A stretch of DNA of 36,109 nt, taken from an uncultured Clostridia bacterium. GTDB taxonomy: Bacteria; Bacillota; Clostridia; Christensenellales; UBA1242. The position numbers and the translations under genes are program-made. The stretch is from NCBI GenBank assembly GCA_934772445.1, contig CAKVMJ010000015.1, forward strand, positions 1 through 36,109. Direction: 5' to 3'. Below, piece by piece: positions 26,084-33,500 of this stretch; position 1 is the stretch's first letter; every line of letters starts with the position of its first letter. The notes beneath the pieces are model-generated. The model worked only from the letters and a program-made list of their open reading frames with translations. It was not told the origin of the DNA and ran no database searches.

Positions 26084-27025
26084 CTACATATTAAGCCTTA
26101 AATCCGAACCTTCAATATTTAATTTTAATGCATTTATATTACTGCAAAGCCTTGAAAAAATCCTATCATCATAAACATCTCTTATTTGTTCTAAATTCAA
26201 ATTAGTGGTTATAAATGTTTTCTTATTTTTACTTGTTCTTTCATCTAAGATTAGATAATAATATTCTGTGGTAACATTATTTATATGATTTTCTGTTCCT
26301 AAATCATCAATACAAAGAACATCAGCTTCCAAATATGGCTTTATAATGTTCTTTTTATCTTCTATTTTTGCACAATGATATTCAAGCATTTTTTGGTTTA
26401 GGTCAAAAGAAGATGTGTAGATTGCATATAGATTATTTCTTAACGCCTTTTCAAAAACACACTTTAACATATATGTTTTACCAACACCAACTCCGCCAAA
26501 GATAGATATTAATTTATATTTACTATCCGTATCCACAATTTTTTTCAAAACATTATATGCGCTCATCTGCATTTTCTTTTCTTTTTCATTTTTTATAATA
26601 TCAAAAGAAACATTTGCAAATGTTGGTAAATCTTCCTTTTTAAAGCCATTGTTTGCTAGTTGTAAATTATAAATTCTCTCTTTCAAACAATCGCAAGCCT
26701 CACCATTTAAAAAGCCCATATCTTGGCATTTACTGCAAGCATAGTTTGGTAAAATATCTTCTTTAGTTATCTTTAATTTCTTTAATTTATTTCTTAATTT
26801 TTCGCTTAAAAGCATATATTTCTCTTTTGATTTATTGCCAGAATTATTAATATTTTCTTTTGCAATTTCATAAACAAGCAATCTTCTTTCATCATATAAT
26901 TTTTTCAAATCTGGATACATTTGAAGATACTTATTGAATTTAAATTCTGCTTCATTTTTAACCAAAATTCTATGAGAATTTATATAAGATTTTGCATCTT
27001 CATTTATTTCATACCAAGTAAGCAT
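26084..27025 (-). CDS. dnaI: DnaI/DnaC-type helicase loader ATPase
   Basis: An AAA+ ATPase that loads the replicative helicase onto DNA. The 313-aa protein has an N-terminal helical helicase-binding part and a zinc site of four cysteines (Cys97, Cys100, Cys111, Cys113), as in Bacillus DnaI. Walker A is GGVGVGKT (177-184), Walker B is VLCIDD (236-241), the sensor-1 TTN is at 273-275, and the arginine finger is in DRIFSRL. Length matches DnaI (~311). It starts 2 bp after the DnaB/DnaD-like gene, and its GGAGGT ribosome site lies within the end of that gene. This is the same gene order as the B. subtilis dnaB-dnaI pair. Confidence 0.92.
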   Translation of the reverse strand: MLTWYEINEDAKSYINSHRILVKNEAEFKFNKYLQMYPDLKKLYDERRLLVYEIAKENINNSGNKSKEKYMLLSEKLRNKLKKLKITKEDILPNYACSKCQDMGFLNGEACDCLKERIYNLQLANNGFKKEDLPTFANVSFDIIKNEKEKKMQMSAYNVLKKIVDTDSKYKLISIFGGVGVGKTYMLKCVFEKALRNNLYAIYTSSFDLNQKMLEYHCAKIEDKKNIIKPYLEADVLCIDDLGTENHINNVTTEYYYLILDERTSKNKKTFITTNLNLEQIRDVYDDRIFSRLCSNINALKLNIEGSDLRLNM

Positions 27026-27027
27026 TT

Positions 27028-28488
27028 CTATACCTCCACCTCAAAAACATTATCAAATAATCCAGATAATTCTTTGCTTGTATATTCTCTTTTTTCAGGC
27101 TTTTTATTTGCTGTTTTCTTAGTTTTTTTATCCACCTTAAAACCAAAATCTGTTTCACAATTTTTGGCTTCTTCAAGCGTTTTTATACCTTTATTAAAAT
27201 ATGTGGATAATAATTTATTTAAATATTGCAATGGCATATATTTATCCATACTTTGCTCCACCGCAAAATCCAAAATCTCTTTTGAAATTTCCCAAGAAGA
27301 ACGCCAAGTTTTATATAAATTCCTATCCGAATTTATAACGGCTCTATCAATTCCCAATTTTTCTAAAATTGCCTTTATTTCTGCATCGTTTTCCACAATT
27401 TTGCTTAAATATGAATTTAAACTACTTGCAGTTAGCAAACCCATTTTAAATAATTGGTTCATTTTTTCATTCATACTTTCTAGCGTTTTTATACCAGTTT
27501 TAAAGCAATAATTTGCACAATTAGTTATTGTTTCAAATTCAAAACCAAGTGCAACCCAATTAGAAATATATGTATCAACCACAATTTCAAGGTTATCATA
27601 TCTAACACCCAAATTTTTACAAACAATCTTTGCTAAATTAAAGTATTCCTCTTGATTATCAAAATAATCTTTAACCTCAGAAACAGAATTTAATTTTAAT
27701 TCATAACATTTATCAAGCAATGAATTAAGCCTATTTATACCGCCACTTTTACCCTTCACTTTCTTTGCTAAAAATAATATAACATCAAGCTCAATTTCAA
27801 GCTCTTTAGTCCATTTCAAATATAAATCATATTCCTCATTGCTAGCACTTCTCTTCAGGCCCAAAGCCTTCATAATTTCCATTACATTACCAGAACTTTT
27901 CTCTTGCTCAAGCAATCTATTTTCCACATCTTCGCTCGTTTTTACGCCTTCATAAGCCCAATTTTTAGCAACAGTTAGAATATAAGAATAACCAATATTA
28001 TTACCTTTCAATTCAACGCAATATTTAACAATCATAAGCAATGCATCTTGTTCTATATGCATACTCTCGATTAAAATATAATATTGCTGATATTCAGTTG
28101 GAGTTATCATTCTTCCATTGATTAATTCTTGCACTTTAATATTAAAATCTTTATATTTATCAACATTGAATTTTTTCAAACTCAAAGAACCCGATTTAAC
28201 TGGCATAAACCTAATATCTAAAGGCTCTTTTGATAGAATTTGAACTAATCCCAATTCTTGCCAATAAAGAAAAGAACTAAAAATATCCTCACTGGAAAGA
28301 TTTAATGCTCTTGAAAAACCATCTAAGTTATTATCTAGGCTATCTGGATTAAAGCATTTCAACATTCCATAAAGATAAACCTTAACGCAATTTTCTGGTG
28401 CGTTTGGCATAAATTCTGCTATGAAAGAATTATCAAGCGTTATTGAATTATTTGAAATAAACTCACTAGAAAATTTACAAAGTGCCAT
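27028..28488 (-). CDS. dnaB: DnaB/DnaD-like replication initiation (helicase loading) protein
   Basis: A 486-aa protein of the Firmicutes DnaB/DnaD superfamily, which works with DnaD and DnaI in loading the replicative helicase at oriC. The N-terminal part (about 1-110) is a winged-helix domain (LSSEDIFSSFLYWQELGLVQ). It is followed by at least three DDBH2-type helical repeats with the mark YxxxIxxxWxxxGxxT: YSYILTVAKNWAYEGVKTSE, a second near WVALGFEFETIT and KTGIKTLESM, and a third at LSTYFNKGIKTLEEA. A basic tail follows (KKTKKTANKKPEKREY). ATG 28488 is chosen because AAGGAG lies 10 nt before it; the upstream TTG almost abuts that site. It is cotranscribed with the dnaI-like gene. Confidence 0.85.
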   Translation of the reverse strand: MALCKFSSEFISNNSITLDNSFIAEFMPNAPENCVKVYLYGMLKCFNPDSLDNNLDGFSRALNLSSEDIFSSFLYWQELGLVQILSKEPLDIRFMPVKSGSLSLKKFNVDKYKDFNIKVQELINGRMITPTEYQQYYILIESMHIEQDALLMIVKYCVELKGNNIGYSYILTVAKNWAYEGVKTSEDVENRLLEQEKSSGNVMEIMKALGLKRSASNEEYDLYLKWTKELEIELDVILFLAKKVKGKSGGINRLNSLLDKCYELKLNSVSEVKDYFDNQEEYFNLAKIVCKNLGVRYDNLEIVVDTYISNWVALGFEFETITNCANYCFKTGIKTLESMNEKMNQLFKMGLLTASSLNSYLSKIVENDAEIKAILEKLGIDRAVINSDRNLYKTWRSSWEISKEILDFAVEQSMDKYMPLQYLNKLLSTYFNKGIKTLEEAKNCETDFGFKVDKKTKKTANKKPEKREYTSKELSGLFDNVFEVEV

Positions 28489-28518
28489 ATTTTTCAAACT
28501 CCTTAAAAATGTAATTAT

Positions 28519-28547
28519 ATTATACTAGATGCGAAATGCTAATGCAA
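28519..28547 (-). promoter_or_regulatory. promoter of the dnaB-dnaI-like operon
   Basis: TTGCAT (28542-28547) and TATAAT (28519-28524) on the minus strand with a 17-bp spacer. DnaA boxes lie directly upstream. Confidence 0.65.
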
Positions 28548-28573
28548 AGCAAAATGGAAAAAAGTTGCCTTGG

Positions 28574-28596
28574 TTATACACAACTTTTGTGGATAA
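28574..28596. promoter_or_regulatory. inverted pair of DnaA boxes
   Basis: TTATACACA (28574-28582, plus) and TTATCCACA (28588-28596, minus) face each other across 5 bp. Both match TTATNCACA. They sit 27-49 bp upstream of the -35 box of the helicase-loader operon. Confidence 0.7.
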
Positions 28597-28633
28597 GTTA
28601 TACTCATTTTTAATTAATTGCAGAATTTTCATA

Positions 28634-28663
28634 TAAAAAATGCCCTATTAAAGGCACTTTTTT
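28634..28663. terminator. terminator of murC
   Basis: TGCC (28641-28644) pairs with GGCA (28653-28656), extended by A-T pairs. A T-run follows on both strands; it ends murC on the minus strand. Confidence 0.6.
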
Positions 28664-28685
28664 AATAAAATTATCAATTTTATAT

Positions 28686-28694
28686 TTATCCACA
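28686..28694 (+). promoter_or_regulatory. third DnaA box
   Basis: A perfect TTATCCACA, 12 bp downstream of the murC stop and about 90 bp from the inverted pair of boxes. Confidence 0.6.
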
Positions 28695-28705
28695 GAATTT
28701 TTAGG

Positions 28706-30046
28706 CTATTTTTTAAACAACTTCTTTTTTACAATATCATAAATATTTCCCGCACCTAAAATTAACACAACATCGTAATTTTTTGCTTCTTTCTTTATAT
28801 TTAAAATAAGTTCATTTTCTTCTAAATAAACTTTTTTAACTTTATTTTTGCATTTTCTAAATAAAACGCTTTCTGTGGCGGTTAAATCAAGTTTTTCTCT
28901 TGCTGGGTATGTTTTATAAAACATTACGCATTTAGCCCCTAAAAACGCCTTAGAGAAGTCCTTTAAAAGAGTTTTTGTTCTAGAATAAGTATGCGGTTGA
29001 AAAACGCACAAAATCTTCTTTTTCTTAAATCCAGCCAAAGAATTTTCTATTTCGCTTGGATGATGTGCGTAATCCGCAATAACTGGAACTTTATACAGAT
29101 TTCCTATATTTTCATAACGCCTTTTAACGCCTTTAAATTCATAAACGCCTTGCATAATTGCAGATATTTCAACATTATTAAGATAGCAAACCGCAATTGC
29201 ACATAAAACATTCTTTAGGTTATGGAAACCGATTAATTTAGTGGTAAATCTGCCTATAAAATCATCTTCAAATTTAACATCAAAAGTATATCCAAAATCT
29301 AAAGCTTGTATATTATAGGCATAGAAATCGTTTTTAGAATTAAAACCACAAGTATATTGATTAATTTCTTTTTTTAATTTTAAATCTAAATTATCAAATG
29401 TTACAACAAATCTATTTGAATTATTGGCAAAATTATTGAATGCAATTTTGATTTCATTTAAAGATTTATAATAATCTAAATGGTCTGCCTCTATATTCGT
29501 AATTAAAAATGTTTCGCCTTTAATATATTTAAAACTCTCCCTATACTCACACGCCTCTGTGATAAAATAATTATTATCACCTATTAAAACATTACCAAAA
29601 CTTCCCTCACCGCCCAAATGAATTGTTGGATTTAACTTTGCTTTTATAAATATCTCACCAATTAAAGCTGTGGTGGTGGTTTTTCCGTGAGTCCCAGCAA
29701 TTGCGATAACATTTTTATATAGTTTGCAGATTTCCCCTAAAAATTCCGACCTTTCCATCATTTTTAAGTTTAATTCTTTTGCCCTAACAAACTCCGGATT
29801 ATCTTCCTTTATAGCACCAGTGAAAACAACTAAATCTATATCTTTGGTTATATTTTCATACTTTTGCGGTATATGAATTTCAACGCCCATTTTTTTTAAA
29901 GATTTAACTTCATCGTTATTTTCTAAATTTGAACCTAGCACATTTTTTTCTAAATTTAATAGTATTTTTGCGATTGCACTCATACTAATACCACCTATTC
30001 CTATCAAATAAATGGTTTTTATTTCATTAAAATCTAAATTTGCCAT
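28706..30046 (-). CDS. murC: UDP-N-acetylmuramate--L-alanine ligase
   Basis: Adds L-alanine to UDP-MurNAc, the first peptide step of peptidoglycan synthesis, in the cytoplasm. The 446-aa protein has the N-terminal UDP-binding Rossmann motif GIGGISMSA (16-24), the ATP-binding AGTHGKTTT (117-125), a central EADHLDYY segment, and a C-terminal ligase domain with DYAHHPSEI and FQPHTYSRT. All are standard for MurC, and the length is normal. No clear ribosome site precedes the ATG at 30046, so its leader may be very short. It diverges from spoVG across 91 bp. It shows that the host builds a wall and is not a mollicute. Confidence 0.95.
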   Translation of the reverse strand: MANLDFNEIKTIYLIGIGGISMSAIAKILLNLEKNVLGSNLENNDEVKSLKKMGVEIHIPQKYENITKDIDLVVFTGAIKEDNPEFVRAKELNLKMMERSEFLGEICKLYKNVIAIAGTHGKTTTTALIGEIFIKAKLNPTIHLGGEGSFGNVLIGDNNYFITEACEYRESFKYIKGETFLITNIEADHLDYYKSLNEIKIAFNNFANNSNRFVVTFDNLDLKLKKEINQYTCGFNSKNDFYAYNIQALDFGYTFDVKFEDDFIGRFTTKLIGFHNLKNVLCAIAVCYLNNVEISAIMQGVYEFKGVKRRYENIGNLYKVPVIADYAHHPSEIENSLAGFKKKKILCVFQPHTYSRTKTLLKDFSKAFLGAKCVMFYKTYPAREKLDLTATESVLFRKCKNKVKKVYLEENELILNIKKEAKNYDVVLILGAGNIYDIVKKKLFKK

Positions 30047-30077
30047 ATAAATTTATATGAAAATTATATAAAAAAAG

Positions 30078-30106
30078 TTGTTGAATTATTTTTGTTTTGT
30101 TATAAT
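30078..30106 (+). promoter_or_regulatory. spoVG promoter
   Basis: TTGTTG (30078-30083), a 17-bp spacer and a perfect TATAAT (30101-30106), 31 bp before the TTG start codon. Confidence 0.65.
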
Positions 30107-30137
30107 ACGAGTGATACTAAAAAAGGAGAGCAATAAA

Positions 30138-30410
30138 TTGAATATCACAGATGTACGCATTAGAGTAATGCAAAAAGAGGACAGCAAGTTAAAAGCAGTT
30201 GCATCTATCACAATCGATGATTGTTTTGTGGTTCACGAAATAAAGGTATTTGAAGGTAGAGATGGTGAATTGTTTGTTAGAATGCCTAGTCGCCAAACTA
30301 ATGAAGGTGAGCATAAAGATATAGCACACCCATTAAACACTCCAACTAGAGAAGAAATCAACAGATTAGTTTTGGCTAAATACGAAGAAGAGAAAAACAA
30401 AGCAAACTAA
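30138..30410 (+). CDS. spoVG: SpoVG, RNA-binding global regulator
   Basis: A 90-aa SpoVG. In Firmicutes this protein binds RNA/DNA and affects sporulation septation, cell division and virulence genes. It begins NITDVRIRVMQKEDSKLKA and continues with ASITIDDCFVVHEIKVFEG, GELFVRMPSRQTNEGEHKDIAHPLN and TREEIN, nearly collinear with the B. subtilis protein. The start is TTG at 30138, placed by AAAGGAGAG just before it and by family alignment. A longer in-frame ATG at 30078 would begin in the -35 box. It is monocistronic. Its presence does not prove sporulation, since non-sporulating Firmicutes keep it. Confidence 0.95.
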   Translation: MNITDVRIRVMQKEDSKLKAVASITIDDCFVVHEIKVFEGRDGELFVRMPSRQTNEGEHKDIAHPLNTPTREEINRLVLAKYEEEKNKAN

Positions 30411-30438
30411 TTTCTAACTTTATAGCTGTAAATAATAA

Positions 30439-30471
30439 AATATCCACCAAGTGATTAGTGGATATTTATTT
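30439..30471 (+). terminator. spoVG terminator
   Basis: AATATCCAC (30439-30447) pairs with GTGGATATT (30458-30466), followed by TATTT. Confidence 0.75.
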
Positions 30472-30503
30472 ACCCCTTAAAACATTGTAATATTTAAAAA
30501 AAT

Positions 30504-30537
30504 AAACCTATTAGAATTTCTAATAGGTTTTATTTTC
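30504..30537. terminator. terminator of the 1683-aa surface protein
   Basis: AAACCTATTAGAA and TTCTAATAGGTTT are perfect 13-nt arms. An A/T run on each side lets the hairpin stop both the minus-strand surface gene and leftover spoVG transcripts. Confidence 0.75.
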
Positions 30538-33500
30538 TATTTTTTAGTCCAAACTGCATATAATGTTATGCTTGAACTAACGCTAATTCTTGCACCATTG
30601 CTATAGATTGCAACTGTACCATTTGGTTTAGTTGTCCAACCAGCGAATGTATAACCTGAACGAGTGAATGTGTTAGTTCTTAATGTTACATAAGCACCTT
30701 GTGCAACGGTTTGAGAACTCATCGAACCTGAGCCACCATTTGCACTATATGAAATAGTTACATTAGTTGATGTTGATTGTTTTTGCCATACTGCATATAG
30801 AGATAACGAATCTGAACTACCGCGAGTAAACTTTAATGTTGCTTGGTCTGAGAATGTGGCACTAGTTGCACTAGAACTTCTTGCCCAACCAACGAATGTA
30901 TAGCCAGAACGAGTAAAGATATTAGCTTTTAATGTTACTTCAACATCATAGCTTACTGTTTGAGAACCCATACTTCCGCTTCCGCCATTTGCATTAAATG
31001 AAATAGTTAATGAAGCAGTTGAAGAAGTTGATTTTTCTGTCCAAACCGCATATAAACTTAAATTTGAAGTAATGCTAACTTGAGCACAATCTCTATAGAT
31101 TGCAACTGTTCCTGAAGGACTTGTTGTCCAACCTGCAAAGCTATAACCTGAACGAATGAAAGCATTTGCTTTTAATGTTACATAAACGCCTTTAGTAACG
31201 GTTTGAGAACTCATTGAACCTGAGCCACCATTTGCGTTATATGAAATAGTTACATTGCTTGAAGTTGATTGCTTTGACCATACTGCATATAGATTTAAAG
31301 TATCTGAACTACCTTTAGTAAATTTCAATGTTGCTTGATCTGAGAATAATGCTGTGGTTGCAGTTGATGATCTAGCCCAACCTACAAATGTATGACCAGA
31401 ACGAGTAAATTTATTTGAAGATAATGTTACTTCAACATTATAATTTACTGTTTGGGAACTCATACTTCCGCTTCCACCATTTGCATTATATGAAATGGTT
31501 AGCATAGCAACTGAAGATGAAGATTGTTTTGTCCATACCGCATACAAAGTTAATGATGCAGCATTAATTTGAACTTTTGCACGATCTGGGAAATCTGCAG
31601 ATGATGCAGAGCTTGAAGTTGCCCAACCTGCGAATGTATAACCAGAACGAGTAAACTTATTTGCATTTAATGTTATAGTTGAACCTCTTTCAACAGTTCT
31701 ACCACTCATACTTCCGCTTCCACCATTTGCGTTATATGTGATAGTTGAATATTGAGCTGTTGAACCAGATTCTATTTTTTGCCAAACGGCATATAGAGTT
31801 AAAGTATCTGAATTACCTTGAGTAAATTTAATTGATGCACCATCTCTAAATAAAACTGTATTTGAAGTTGATGTTCTTGCCCAACCTAAGAATCTATAAC
31901 CAGAACGAGTGAATGTATTAGTTCTTAAAGTTACAACAACGCCATACTTAACTGATTGCATAGGCATTGAGCCTGAGCCATTATTTGCATTATAATAAAT
32001 AGATAATGTATCTGAAACTGGTGGATTATCTGGAGTTGTTGAAACTTTTTGCCATACTGCATATAGAGTTAGATAATCTGAAGTTCCTTTTGTAAATTTA
32101 ATAGTTGCACAATCACCAAACAAAGCTGAAGTTGCAGATGATGTTCTTGCCCAACCAATAAATTTATAACCAGAACGAGTAAATCTATTAGCATTTAATG
32201 ATGTAGCCACTTCGTAAGTAACAGTTTGCTTAGACATTGTGCCACTTCCACCATTTGCATTAAATGTGATTGTTAGATAATTAACTGATGGATTAACTGG
32301 ACCTGTTGAAGTTTTAGTCCAAACAGCATAAAGCGTTAAGTAATCTGAAGTTCCACGAACAAAGTTTATTCTTGCACCATCTTTGAATATAATTTCATTT
32401 GAACTGCTCTTTGTTGACCAACCTGCAAATGTATAACCACTTCTTGTAAATCTGTTAGAACGCAATGTGATAGTTGTGTTGTAATCAACTATTTGATTTG
32501 ACATACTACCAATACCACCGTTTGAGTTAAACGAAATAGTTAATCTATAAGTGATAGGAGGATCAACTGGGTCTGGATTAGTTGTTTCTTTTTGCCATAC
32601 TGCATATAGAGTTAAATAATCTGAAGTTCCCTTAACAAATTTTACAACTTGACCATCTGTGAATAATATTCCTGTTTTTCCGTTTGTCCAACCAACGAAT
32701 TTATATCCGCTTCTTGTGAAAGTGTTTCTATTCAATGTAACTTGAGTGTTGTATTGAATAATTTGGCTAGACATACTACCATAACCACCATTTGCATTGA
32801 ATGTGATTGTTAGGTAATTTACTTCTGGATTTGGATCTGTGGATTGATTTTTCTTCCAAATTGCATACAATGTTAAATAGCTTGATTGAGTGTTTGTAAA
32901 TGTAACTGTATGATAATTTGTATAAACTATTGAACCATTAGGATTTGTTGACCAACCTTGGAATGTATAACCATATCTTGAGAATGCATTTCCTTTTAAT
33001 TGTGTTGGAACATTATATTCGATAGTTTGAACACCCATACTTCCGCTTCCGCCATTTGCGTTAAATGAAACGGTAACATATTTCTTTTCTGGGTTTGTGT
33101 TAATTAATTTCCATTTTGCATATAGGATATGAGTACTATTTGAAACCAATATTGTGGTTGATGTAACTTCTCTTGTAAGTGTGCTATCTGCAAACCAACC
33201 TTCAAATACATAACCTGCTTTTGTTGGGATTGGTAATGCACCATAAGTACCGCCCTTTTGTCTAACGATAACTGTTTGATTTAATGAACCGCCATTTGCA
33301 TTTAGGTAAATTGTAACAGTTTGAATAACTGGGTCATCTGTTGAAGAATTTGGAATCCATTTTGCATATAGATAATGTTGACTAGCAGTTGTTGAAACAA
33401 TAGAGTTTCTATCTATATATGTTATGAAATTATTTTCCAAATACCAACCACCAAATATATAACCTAGTTTTGTTGGAGTTGGAAGAGAACCATATTCTTT

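Noticed and set aside
30138..30410. Longer SpoVG starting at ATG 30078
   Set aside because: The first 20 residues would overlap the promoter and do not match the family; TTG 30138 has AAAGGAGAG and the standard N-terminus.
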